NCBI GenBank assembly: GCA_036346225.1
Contig: JARFIW010001257.1
Span: forward strand, 216,001-280,000
DNA from: Platerodrilus igneus
Taxonomy: Eukaryota > Arthropoda > Insecta > Coleoptera > Lycidae
DNA: 64,000 nt
Reading direction: 5' to 3'
In this document: positions 12,801 to 25,900 of the stretch, piece after piece
Numbering within the stretch: position 1 is the first letter of the stretch
Layout: every line of letters starts with the position of its first letter
Notes under the pieces: generated by a model
Databases searched by the model: none
Told to the model about the DNA's origin: nothing
The model's input: the letters and a program-made list of their open reading frames with translations, nothing else
Program-made: the position numbers and the translations under genes

Positions 12801-13647
12801 AATGTTCAACCTTTTTAAATTTAGTATTTTGTGGTTGATTCAGTCTTCACTGCAGTCTCCCGTTAAAACAATTTATACAATAAATCACAACACCTCATTC
12901 GTTGCTATAAAATAAATGTCATCTATTAAACATAAACAAAACAATGACTTTTGTACTGTAATAATTCACCATTTTAAACGTCCTTCACTTCATGTTTCGT
13001 CTATTATTGTGGGATTAAAACTACTTGGTAACACTGGCCATCATGTCATATCTCACTGGATGGTGTTTTTATGTTTAAAACCGCAAACAAACACTTATTT
13101 ATGGAAAGATCACTAATATTGTCTGTGTCACATAAGATACACAAACGATGGAGAAAATACAACATTTGTTTTTTAAAAGTGAATGACAACTTTTACTAAA
13201 ATGCACAATTTCTATTTTGCCCAACCAACTTCTTATAACACTCAAAAATGATATGTCTGCTTTAAAGGTATACAGATATAGATAAGAAACCAGAAAATAT
13301 AATCATAATGGTGCAGACTTTGAATTAAGTAAAGGATGATTAAAGTTGTTGTCTATGTATGGGTTGAATTTAGAGAAATGTAGTTAACGTAAATTTAAAT
13401 AAATACGAACTGAAAAGGTTTTTAAAGTAATTTTTTAATATGGAATAGAACGTAACAACTACATTTTGCAGAAAAACGAATACTAAATCTTAGGGACATT
13501 GTGTAGAGGCACATCAGGTAGCTCAAGACATATAAAATACTCTATTGTAATTGTAAAATATGCTTCATGTTAAGTACAAGTACTCATATCTAGTTTATAT
13601 ACGTGCATGTATATATATGAGCATTTCATTTTGTTATTTTTTATCAG
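9826..13647. other. Region 5' of the WDR35 exons, mostly featureless
   Basis: AT-rich. A further CACCCTGTATA motif lies at about 9967. A 103-codon minus-strand frame (10150-10461) has no recognisable domain. Two short frames of more protein-like composition lie at 10943-11059 (+) and 11081-11326 (-). I see none of the WDR35 exons that should encode its first ~115 residues, so these must lie further upstream or be missing. Confidence 0.45.
11081..11326 (-). CDS. Hypothetical Ser/Asn-rich open frame (81 codons)
   Basis: An open frame rich in Ser, Asn, Lys and Gln with no hydrophobic segment and no motif I recognise. The frame is also open just upstream of the first Met, up to about 11340, where TTAAG could be a weak splice acceptor without a good pyrimidine tract. 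It could be an exon of an unrecognised gene, a retroelement scrap or chance. The base composition is a little less AT-rich than its surroundings, which is the main reason to list it. Confidence 0.15.
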   Translation of the reverse strand: MLAGDKAAQYGIFLKTDNISSLSTNSILNTQSSSIKGQDLGFNASQNTSLPDIGNRSNLNSKVINDSNLSKKKTKVQYNWE

Positions 13648-13911
13648 GGAACATGGTATGAAGAAATGATAAATAACAGAAAGAAGTCTGTAGTTGTTGG
13701 AATGGATTGGAGTTTTGATGGCACAAAGATATGTATTATATATGAAGATGGTGCTGTTATTGTTGGTTCAGTAGATGGCAATAGGCTGTGGGGAAAAGAA
13801 TTAAAGAACATACCTTTGGCCAAAGTTCAATGGTCACCAGATGCTAAACTTTTGTTATTTGGTTTGAGAAATGGTCAAGTTCATCTTTATGATAACTTTG
13901 GAAATTTTATA
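13648..13911 (+). CDS. WDR35: WDR35 exon a (88 codons, phase 0/0)
   Basis: The acceptor TTTTTTATCAG ends at 13647 and the first codon is GGA. The donor is ATA|GTAATA at 13912. It encodes [11 protein letters not shown] and the following WD40 blades with [15 protein letters not shown], the best-conserved stretch of the family. Reading on past the donor soon meets a stop. Confidence 0.88.
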
Positions 13912-16900
13912 GTAATAACAAAAGTTGTTTTTTGACATACCTACATATTTTTTAGATGCCAATTGATGTGCTGTGTTTAAAAATATATAAAATGCCAGCC
14001 GAGACTTCAATTGTTTGTATGGATTGGTACAACGGTATTTTTGGTCAAGTTTATGTGCAGTGTCCTAATATAGCATTATGTTATGAAAATGGCTATATAC
14101 AGCTCATGTGCAATGAAAGTGATTCCAGTAAGTATACTTTAATTATATACTCATTTTTCATCATATTTGAGTAGATATTGTTTTAATTTTGTAAACTAGT
14201 GTGTAATTAAAAATTACTTTTTGGCTAATATATTACTGAGGGTGACTTTTAATTAGGATGCCATAGAGCCAAACTGTGTTGCGAAAAAGAATTATTAATG
14301 CTCGCAGACTAGTCTCGGGGACTATCCCTGTGGTAGCATGAGAGGGGGGGGTCTTTTCTATCACTCAACCTGTCTTTGTACAATTTAGGGCGCCACTACG
14401 TCAATTACATAAACAAAAAATAATCTTCTTAAGGAAAGACGCAGATAAACCTTAAGGGAATTTACTTATGCCTGAAGATAGATATTCAAAAACATAACTC
14501 CATTTCTTTTACACTTACTTATTGCAACCAGAATTTCCAGAAATAAAACTATTACAATAGTTTGCCGATATGTAATAAAATTATTTGCTGTTCTTTTATA
14601 TACAAAAAAATAAAGACAAAATCATAAATATAATTGCATGAAGTGGAACGGTGTTAGCAATGTTAAATCGACAAATTAGCAGTTGTTAATGGGTGAAGCC
14701 CATCATAAAAAAATATCTCATTACATTAAGCAAATGCTTCAAGCAAATATCTTTGTTTTCGGCTCACAAGGTTTGTTATAGATCAAACTTGAATCTTTAT
14801 AACATCTGAGTAGCTTTTCAATAAAAGTCAAGGATTATCTTATCATACAATTTGTTTGCAGAACATACGTTTGACTTGTTTAAGTAAACATGTAACTCCA
14901 GATGTTTATCTGACAGATGTTAAACTAAGTTGTGCCCTAAACAACTATTTAAAATTAACGAATAATAACAAAAAAATCTAGCCAGATCATCTCACATTCT
15001 AAATAAAGTGTAATTTATTTTAACAGGAAAGCTTTTGAATTCTATATTCAAAAATATACTAAAACTATTTTAAATCGTTAGGCAAATTATCTTATATGTA
15101 CTAAATGAAGCATAATTTATTTTAATAAGAAAGCTTTTATATCTTTAATATTTGAAAATATGCTACAAATTTTAAATCGTTTAACAAGAAAGCTTTTATA
15201 TATTTAATTATCGGAAATGTATTGAAATTTTAAATCATTTAGGTAATTATTTATCTTCCAATTCGACAACGTTTTACGACGAATTTGCTTCTTGCTTGGA
15301 ATGATGTTTGTTACAAAGAAAAAAAAAGCGTACTCACCGTAGGAAAGGTGCTTGCAAAAACTTACAACACCTGCGGATTGCAGCCACGTGCCAATGCCGC
15401 CACATTATGAACGGACGGGATGCCATCTCCAAAGCTTGACCCACTTCCATATACTACAAAACTATACAAATCAATTCCTGAAATCCATTATGTATTTTTT
15501 AAAGGTGAAACTGCTTGCGTTCTATAAATCTCCTGTCCACTTCGCTGCTTGGTTTCAACAACAATCTTTTCTCATCGCAGACCAGGCAACATGCCTTTCC
15601 CAAGAATGGATTTTTTTCATTCAACATGGTAAGGAAATTTTCCTACCATGTTTATTAAACTAGTGCGTCTTATCTGACTACATGCTTGTACAAGAATAAA
15701 AATGTAAGTACATAGGGCAAGCGCCTTGAGCTTCACGCGCATGACTGCACGGATCGATAATCATGTCAACTAATATTATTACGCCTTGATCGTGGCATTC
15801 CACATAACATATATCAACTTTGAAATTGCCTATATGTAAAATGTTACAAGTGGACAGGGACATTGTAGAAATTAATGAATCCTTTGTATGTGACCAGTTT
15901 GTACATGCATACATACATCTTTCATAACATTTGATATTTTAACATTATCTCTGATAAAGTTGTGAGTATGCATCCAGATGGACGTTGTCAAGTTAATGGC
16001 AGATTTTTATTTTTAGCATTCTTAAATATACTTACTTATTATTTTATTAGCATCAGTTCTGAGTAGTTGTGTATGAATTGGCAAAGAACATGTTAAACTG
16101 ATTACTAAATGAACATATTTCCTTTATCTAACCATTAGAATTACAGAAATCATTCAACTGTGTGTGTGTGTGTGCATGCATGCGTGCATGTGTGTGTGTA
16201 TTGCATGTGCATACATGCATGCATACATGGGTGGGTGCATATATGTGTGTGTGTGTGTATGTGTGTGTGGAATGTGTATGCATATGTGCATGTGTGTATG
16301 CATGTATGTGTGTGGTGTATGTGTGTGTGCAATGTGTCCATATATTCAAGTAGGGAGAGAGATGAGTATGTGTGTTTGTGTATGTGGTTGTGCACATGTG
16401 TGTGCATGCATGGGTGGATGTGTGTGTATAAATGTTTGTATGTGTGTATGTTTATTGTGTGTGTGTGTGTGTAGGTGGGTGTGTATGGGTGGATGTGTGT
16501 GTGGGTGGGTTGGTGTGTGCATACATGCATATGTGCCTGTGTTTGTGTGTGCACATGCATGTGTATGTACATGTATTGAAACGGTTGGTTTTGTAGTTTC
16601 TACATTTCCCACCATTCAAAATAATTTGGTATTATTTCCGTGCTCAGATCTTCATGGTCTGTAATACCTTTTATGTTAGCTAAATTGATAACTTCAATTT
16701 GGAGGTTGTTGATAAGAACCTGTCGAGGAAGCCATTGTTCTTCTTTCAACGAACGCCGCTTTTGACAAGCAGTCTTTTGATGCATCCATCTTAATCTTGC
16801 CTTATAGTGGTTTTGGATGGAGTAGATTTTGGTATTTTATTGGTTTATGTTTATTTTCTACTCACAATACTGCCTTGCGGATATTTCCTGCTTTTACTTA

Positions 16901-19900
16901 TATTAGGTGAGCCACGTTTTTTTTGTTTTGTGTTTTCTGATATTAATTATTTATCTTTCAGTATCTTGTATTGTACGAATATCAAAGTTGCTCTTTGTTA
17001 GCTATTAATTAATTTAAACCCACTTTTGTGGCAAAGTATAACTTCCAAAAATTTCAGCGCTAATATTACTTATTTCATGGTTTTAATCTTGGTACTAATC
17101 TTGGTATTAAACCTGGTCTTTTATTCTTGTACTATTAATCTTGATTCAGTTTCATGTATAAGTGATCCAGAAACAAATCCTTATACCAGCTCTTGGGTGC
17201 TCCTTGGGAGCCCACTTCAATTCTGTAATAATCATCAGTTTGGATTCCTGTTTAAATTCAGGATTGGATATTACTTCATTCAGTTGTTTAAGGACTGAAG
17301 AATCGTTGGAAGTGGAAAGCATTGATTTGTGATCCAGACTCCAGGTTGAATACTTAGAAGTTGGTTATATTGCTGTGTTGCGTTACGCAAGTATTGGCAT
17401 AATTGTTGTTTACTCTAGATAGAAGCCGTGTAATTAGCAGTATGCTGGTTATATTGTTGTGTTGTTATTTGTAAACTATTTCAAACTCTTGGTATCCTAC
17501 CACCAGCTGTTCGTGTGTTTACTCATGTTACAGGTCAGCACTGGAGTACAGCGGGCACTAGCTAGTGATTGCATCGTCCAGGTATGCTTAATTTATGCCG
17601 CTTTCTGGCGAGTAATCATCTACATTAATTAATATTTATTGCTAACCTGTAGGTGAAAAGCCATTTGTGTGTATTATTGTAAGGCATTTCTCCTCTGTGT
17701 TTTTGAAATGTACTTACTAGCGAGAAACATTTTGTGACTAGTTTAATGTCAATTTGTACTCGCCAACAAGCGAAAGATACTTTAAATTCATTTTTTTTAG
17801 TAGGATACCGGTTTATATCATCCTCTATGTGTATTATTAAAATACGTTTATATTTGCATTGCCACTGTGGTGTGTAATTAATTTCAGATAATTTGCTTGT
17901 AATTCAGTTATTTTGATATATAGTTATATGATTGTAGTGGCTACCGTTGTTATAGTTAGTTTGCTCTTTAGGTGTGATATTATTCGAAACCATTGGGACT
18001 TGGGGTTTTATAGTTATTGAATTTTTGGCAGTTAGTTGTTCGATTGTTTGTTTCTATATATAAATAGCAAAATTTGCTCCTTTTATATAGTATTCTTTGT
18101 AACTTAAAGAATATTTATCTTACATATGCTAATATTCTTATCACCTTGTTTAGTGTTTCGGTTTTGATCATTCTCTTATTGACGAATGGCTGTGCAAATA
18201 TGCTTTAAGGGTTTAGTAAAGTGTTAAGAATACTTTAATAGTTATTGCTGTTAGTTTGTATTACTTTGTGGTGATATCATTTTTGTTGAAGCGGTAAAAG
18301 CCGACTTCAATGGTTTTTGTAATCATTGTGTTTACAATTTTGCGGGTTTTATTCGACTATAAATTTATATTGTTTGGTGTTGTTCTTCGGTACGATGTCC
18401 GAGTTTAAAATGAATATTAATAGATTGCGTAAAGATGAATTGAATTTTGAATTGTTGATTCATGGAGTGGTTACATCCCATTCCGAAACTATCGAAAATT
18501 TAAGAGCATGTTTGCGTCCCTTAATGAAATTAGAATCTTCTGTGACACATTTGCGTTCTGATTTCAAATTTGATGAGGAACTTAATGTTATTAGTTCTAA
18601 AATTAAAGAATTGGAAAGTAATTATGAAAAATTAGATTCCCCGTCACAAACTATTCGTTCTCGCTGTGTTCATTTATTGAAAAGAGTTAATCTTATTGTG
18701 CCTTCTAGTTTATCAGTAAAACAAAACCAAGTTCGTACTACCTTGTTGACCAATATTTTGATGCTGTTAGATAAATTAGATGTGCGATTGTCCTCCGAAG
18801 TGACCGATATTAGTAAGGTTTTGTCACCTTTAATTATTAACGAGTGTATACCCATTCCTGAAGTGCCATCTCCTAGTTCTTTAGTGGAATTTGAAATTTT
18901 CTAGAACGAATGGAATAACTTTGAATTGCCCGTAACGATTCTGAAATTCAGTTATATGAATCACCTATTGATCTTTTCGACTCAAAAGCTTTATTGTGGT
19001 ACTGTAGTAACCGCAATAGGTTTTCTGATTGGAAAAGTTTGTTTAAATTATTACTACATCATTTTGAACCTCCTGACTATAAGATGAGATTATTTAAAGA
19101 CATTTTGTCCAGAACTCAAGACCGTTCTGAAAGTATTATTGAATATTTATCCTGTATATCTGCTATGTTTAGGTGTTATGGTGAAGTAGCAGAAGATATT
19201 CAGCTAAATATTATTTCTGGAGATCTTTCTTCCTTTTATACTACACATCTTCCGGTTGTACAATTTTTGCAATACTTGTCCCGACTTTAATAAGCATTTA
19301 AATTTAATGCGAAGTAACCAATAAGTCGAGTGGCTGCCTTCTGCACTTCCAATGTTCAAGTCTCAACTAATTCAGAGTCGAGTAATTTTTCTAATAAAAT
19401 TTTACTTGACTTTGTTTTATTCCATGCACACGGTGATCAGCGCCCTTATCTGCAAATAAGAGTTTCAGATCATCCTATGTTGACTCTTCTCGATAGTGGT
19501 GCTACCCAGTCTGTAGTTAGTTTACCTGGGTATGAACGTTTTAAAAAATTAGGTTTAACTTTGGTCAAAAATCCTATTGATTGTACTTTAGCCAATGGTC
19601 AGACTTGTAGAAGCCTAGGTTACATTTCCGCTCCTATTCAACTCGTGGAAAAACTTCACCTCATTAAAGTTTTAGTGGTTCCTGAACTTAGTCACACCCT
19701 TATTCAAGGTGTTGACTTCTGGAAAATAATGGATATCATTCTTAATTTGAAGAAAAATGTGTGGAATTTTTCTAACCAACCACAACATTTTCAGATATCT
19801 AGTATTTGTAAAAAAGATAGTTTAACTTCCGAACAAAGTTCAGCTTTAGATAAACTTATTAGTGATAAATTAGCAATAATGGGTACTGGTTTAGGTTTGT

Positions 19901-22900
19901 GTAATAGTACTGAACATGTTATTGAGTTACTGCCTAATATCAAACCTATTTAACAAAGTTACTATAGAGTCCTGCTAAACAAGCGATTATTGATGATGAG
20001 TTAACTAAGATGTTGAATGATAAAGTTATTGAACCCTGTAAAAGCGCATGGTCCTCTCCTGTATGTTTGGTTCCCAAAAAGGATGGAACTTATAGATTTT
20101 GCAACGATTATCGTCAGTTAAATTCGGTCACTATTAAGGATGCTTGCCCTTTGCCTTATATGTCTAGTATATTAGATCAACTTTGTGATGCTTGCTATTT
20201 AAGTGCGCTCGATATTAAGAGTGTTTACTTTCAAGTTCCATAGAATGAGTCATCTAAAGATTGTACTGCTTTCACGGTGCCCGGTCATGGTCTTTAGCGT
20301 TTTAACCGCATGGCTTTTGGCTTAACGAATGCCCCCGCTACCTTTCAGCGGTTGATCGATAATACTTTAGGTGCCGATTTTCAGCCCTACGTGTTTCAAT
20401 AGTTAGATGACTTGGTCGTCATATCGCAAGATTTTGACAGATTTAAATATTTTAGGTAAAGTTTTCGATCGCTTAATAGGAGCTGGCTTAGTCCTTAGTT
20501 TAGAAAAGAGCAAATATTACCTGCCCGAACTATGTTATCTTGGCTATGTGGTTGACCAGCATGGTTTAAGGCCAGATCTGGAAAAGGTTAGTGCCATATT
20601 AGAAATTCTACCTCCTAAATCTGCACTAGACCTTCCGAGATTCCTGGGAATATCATCATGGTATCGTCGTTTTGTTAAAAATTTCGCCAGTATTGTCCAA
20701 TCTCACGGATCTTATTAAAAAGAACTCAATTTGAAAGTGGTCCGAAAAATGTGAATTAGCTTTCAATCACATTAAAGAGCTATTAGTGTCTGCTTCTATT
20801 TTGACCTGCCCTGATCCATCTAAGGTTTCTGTTTTGCATACCGATGCTAGTGCGTATGGTATTGGATCCGTATTGACCCAATCAACCGACATTGGTGATA
20901 ATGTTATCTGTTATTTATCTCGCTCGTTAACTTCACAAGAGCGTAAGTACTCAACCACTGAACGCGAATGCCTTAGTGTAATTTGGTCAATGGAGAAGCT
21001 TAGGCATTATTTGGAAGGATCGCATTTCGCTGTGGTTACGGACCATAACTCTTTGCTATGGCTTCATAATTTACGTGACCCGCAAGGTCGTCTTGCTTGA
21101 TGGACCTTACGCCTACAGCCTTATAATTTTACCATTATTCACCACAAAGGCAAGGATAATGTTGTACCCGATTTTCTTTCTCGTTCCGTGCCAGTCTCCG
21201 TTGATGCTGTTGACATCCCCGTCGACTTTTCTCAGACTACCGATTGCTGGTACAAACAAATGCTGAATAACATCGTTAATAATCCATATAAATATCCTCA
21301 ATGGTGTATTGAATCTGATAAACTTTACAAACATGTCAAGTCTAATTTACCTGAATTGTCTATTGAAACTGATAATTGGAAATTAGTTATCCCTAAAGAT
21401 CATTGTAAAGAAATTTTGTTACATTGTCATGACCACCCGACTTCTGGTCACACTGGTAATTTCAAAACCTATTCAAGAATCCGCACACGTTATTATTGGC
21501 CTCAGATGAAATGTGATGTTGCCAGGTATGTTAACCGCTGCATTGTTTGTCAACAGCAAAAACCTGAGCAAAAGCTTCCTGCTGGTTTAATGGGTGATCG
21601 TCCAATTCCCGAAAAACCATGGCAAGTGATTAGTGTAGATTTCATGGGTCCTTTGGTACGTTCTAGTCGAGGTTATAATCATTTATTAGTTGTAACCGAT
21701 TATTTCGGCAAGTATGTAGCTCTGTTTCCTATTCGTTCTGCTACTGCTTCAAGCATCTGTAAGAATCTTGAAGACAAAATATTTCTTGTTTATGGTGTGC
21801 CTCAGTACGTCGTTTGCGATAACGGCACTCAGCTGAAAAGCAGAGAATTTCAAAAATTATGAGACAAATACAATTCTCAAATTTCGTTTAATCTCTTGTA
21901 TTACCTTCGCGCTAATCCTACGGAGAGGTCGAACAGAACTATTAAAACTATGATTCGTTCTTACATCAACGAATTACAGCGTTTGTTGAATTCTCATATA
22001 GCTGCTATAGCCTGTGCTGTCTGAACATCTACTAGCAAAACTACTGGTTATACCCCTTACTTTATAAATTTTGGCCGAGAACATGTGGTTGACGGCAAAG
22101 ACTATTCTCTTACGGTGGTTTCAGATGAGTCTAATTTAGATGATAAAATTGAAAAACGTAAAAGCGGTTTTCAGAAGTTGTTTGAAAATGTAAAAGAACG
22201 TTTACGCTTAGCTCACGAACGTTGCCGTAAATATTATAATCTTAGGCGAAGAGAAGTTGTTTATCAACCTGGACAGCTAGTATGGCGTTGTAACAAAGTT
22301 CTAAGTGATGCCACAAAATTCTTCTCTGCTAAACTCGCTCCTAGGTTTATAGGTCCATATAAAGTCAAGAACAAGCTGGGTTTGTGTACTTACCAATTGG
22401 AATCTGTTGATGGCGAACATATGGGCATTTGGCACATTCAAGACTTGAAACCTGCGATTGTTGATATTGGTTGAATGTTGTTTTTGTATTTGTTTTGGGT
22501 TTTGTTATAAGTTCATAGGGATAGCTTGGTCGTCAGTAAACTTCTTTCGAGAGTTTCCTTCCTTTTGGAGGAGAGGGGGAGTGAAACGGTTGGTTTTGTA
22601 GTTTCTACATTTCCCATTATTCATAGTAATTTGGTATTATTTCCGTGCTAAGATCTTCATGGTCTGTAATACCTTTTATGTTGGCTAAATTGATATCTTC
22701 AATTTGGAGGTTGTTGATAAGAACCTTTTGAGGAAGCCATTGTTCTTCTTTCAACAAACGCCGCCTTTGACAAGCAGTCTTTTGGTGCATCCATCGTAAT
22801 CTCGCCTTATATGGTTTTGGATGTATTAAATAATATATTTGTGGAGTAGATTTTGGTATTTCATTGGTTTATATATTTATTTTCTACTCACAATACCGCC

Positions 22901-25900
22901 TTGCGGATATTTTCTGCTTTTACTTATATTAGGTGAGCCACGTTTTTTTTGTTTTGTGTTTTCTGATATTAATGATTTATCTTTTAGAATCTTGTTTTGT
23001 ACGAATATCAAAGTTGCTCTTTGTCAGCTATTAATTCATTGAAACCCACTTCTGTGGCAAAATATAACTTCCAAAAATTTTAGCATTAATATTACTTATT
23101 TCAGGGTTTTATCTTAGTACTAATCTTGGTATTAAGCCTGGTCTTTTAATCTTGTACTATTAATCTTGATTCAGTTTCATGTATAAGTGATCCAGAAACA
23201 GATCCTTATACCAGCTCTTGGGTGCTCCATGAGAGCCCACTTCAATTCTGTGCTAATCATCCGTTTGGATTTCTGTTTAAATTCGGGATTGAATATTACT
23301 TCATTCAGTGGTTTAAGGACTGAAGAATCGTTGGAAGTGGAAGCGTTGATTTGTGATCCCGACTCCAGGTTGAATACTTAGAAGTTGGTTATATTGCTGT
23401 ATTTGCTGTGTGTTGCGTTACGCAAGTATTGGCGTAATTGTTGTTTACTCTCGATAGAAGCGGTGTAATTAGCAGTATGCTGGTTATATTGTTGTGTTGT
23501 TATTGGTAAACTATTTCAAACTCTCGGTATCCTACGACCAGCTGCTTGTGAGTGTGCTCATGTTACAGGTCAGCACTGGAGCACAGCAAGCACTAGCTAG
23601 TGATTGCATTGTCCGGGTATGCATAATTTATGACGCTAACCTGTAGGTGAAAAGCCATTTATGTGTATTATTGTAAGGCCTTTCTCCTCTGCGATTTGAA
23701 ATGTACTTGCTAGCGAGAAATATTTTGCAGCTAGCTTAATGTCAATTTGTACTCGCCAACAGGCGAAAGATATTTTAAATTCATTGCTTTTAGTAGGATA
23801 CCGGTTTATATCATCCTTTATGTGTATTATTAAAATACGTTTATATTTGCATTGTCACTGTGGTGTGTATTTAATTCCAGATAATTTGCTCGTGCTTGTA
23901 ATTCAGTTATTTTGAAATATAGTTATATGTTTGTAGTGGCTATCGTTGTTATAGTTATTTTGCTCTTTAGGTGTGATATTATCCGAAACCATTGGGAGTT
24001 GGGGTTTCGTAGAACTTTCGGCATTTTAATCAAGTCTCTGGCACCTTTTATACTGTATTTACTTGTAGGTCTGTTCGAGTTCTTAACGACCTACTTGCAG
24101 GAATCAAGATCCACCCCTGCAGAAGAGTTTTTATTAGCCGAGGTGCAATAAGTCACCGTATCTACCCTAAAGAACTCACCTTTGTAAGCTTTCATCAGAA
24201 TTACCGTGACAGCATATATTCAGAAAAATTAACATATAAATAATTACATTCTCTTAAAGGTTAGAATATAATCACATGTGCTTGTAGATATAACTGTAGA
24301 TTTATAACACAAACCAATGTTTCAACATTTTCAGAGAAAGGCAATCGGCTTTTGTTGACCTAACATGTGATGTTGACAAATAATATTTTTCAAATGCTTG
24401 AATGATTTGTTTGTTCAGGTGCCATATGTACTTTTTCAGTATTCTGGATTTAACACTATTGATATATTATTGTAGAAACCAAATATTTTTTTTTATTTAT
24501 TGAATTTTATGGTGGAGAATAGAGTATACTATTTATTAATTGTAACCCCATCACTATTAACAATAAAACTGACATAAAGAAATTGAGTAAAATTTACCAC
24601 AATATTTCATAACAATAATTAATTTTTAACAATTTTGAAACACCCTATAAAATAAAATAAATAATGTTTCGCTAAAATTATATGACTAGTTTTAAACAAG
24701 GCCAACTATCATATCGTATGTTTGTAAAGCAAGATATATCTATGTGTCACGAAATCAATATTAATGTATTGGGATTCGCTTTTAATTTATTTGACAATTA
24801 ATTTATTTGTGTGTCGCTATGGTATTTTTGTTAGACAGATACGGACTTCTGTCAAAAAGTCGACGTTTTTACTACTTAAGTAAGTACTTGAAGGTTTCCG
24901 CTATTCTTATTGTTAAGTATATGTGTCCACTGATCTCACCATCTGTGGTTATTGAAGTTAACCGCCGCCTTGACAGTAGGGGAAGAAATAAATGCGGCAA
25001 ACAGTAACAAATAGTAGAGATAGGATGATAGAACACCTACTAAGGCATGAGGGAATAGTATGAGATATATTAGAAGCAGGGATAGGAAAAAAGAGGGGTA
25101 GAGGTCGACCTAGATTAGACTATTGCACACAAATAGTGAAAGATGTAGGCTGTGGGAATTTGAGGGAAATGTGTAAGTTATCTCACAATAGAAATCATTG
25201 GGGACACGTGCCCAACCAGTTCTAGTAAGGAAAATCTACTGTTGAAAAAGTAACTGTATTTAAATCTGATTACTATTGTCAACTACCACAGGTGTTGGTT
25301 TTGCAATATTCTCAATAAATGTTGATTGTACAAAAGGAGTAATTAGAAAGCTATTGATTCAGCAAGTGTTTAAGTGGTGGGGGATTTTGGTAACCGTCAG
25401 TTTGCCTAACTCCCTTCATGTACCATTGAATATCGGTGAAATAGGGTTTTAGAAAACTGAAGGAAAAAGTTCAAAAGATTCAAAATAAAAGTATAGAAAC
25501 AAGGAAAAAATTGCTGAAAGCATATATGTGGAGCACAATACTGTATGACTGTGAAACGGGGACAGTAGAAGAAACGGAGGGGAAATAGACAGAAGCCTTT
25601 GAAATGTGATGCTACAGGCATATGATTAAGATATCATGGACAGACATACTTAAGAACAAGAAGTACTAGAAGTGGTAGAAGAAGAAAGAAATATGTCGAA
25701 AACGGTAAAGAAGTAGGAGATATATGATGATCACAAACTAAGGACATGAGGACATATATACATATATAATTATATATACAGTTTTAAAATGTGTAGATAA
25801 CCGATATTAATATCCTATTAGACTAACAGCTGAGTAGAAAATAAACTATTCCAGTTGTATATATGTTTTAATCATTGTGACTAGGAAATTATAATAGTTT

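Larger units (their letters stand above)
16577..24007 (+). mobile_element. Gypsy-1: old full-length Ty3/Gypsy retrotransposon
   Basis: Two long direct repeats (16577-18008 and 22582-24007) flank gag, protease, reverse transcriptase, RNase H and integrase in Ty3/Gypsy order, all on the plus strand, the same as WDR35. A purine-rich tract precedes the 3' LTR. Over the first ~235 bases the LTRs differ at roughly 6% of positions by eye, and every gene is broken, so the insertion is old. I could not find a target-site duplication. Its gag and integrase C-terminus resemble those of Gypsy A, so the two belong to one lineage. Confidence 0.92.

Noticed and set aside
16150..16664. Several overlapping open frames of 60-166 codons, rich in Cys/Val or His/Thr
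   Set aside because: They are translations of a TG-rich simple repeat in every frame and not genes. The same holds for 28744-28988.
16577..24007. Gypsy-1 as an active endogenous retrovirus with an envelope gene
   Set aside because: There is no open frame with signal peptide or fusion features between integrase and the 3' LTR, and gag and pol are broken.
23912..24151. 79-codon frame with a hydrophobic N-terminus across the Gypsy-1 3' LTR end
   Set aside because: The first half is LTR sequence and the second half flank, joined by the insertion; no family recognised.
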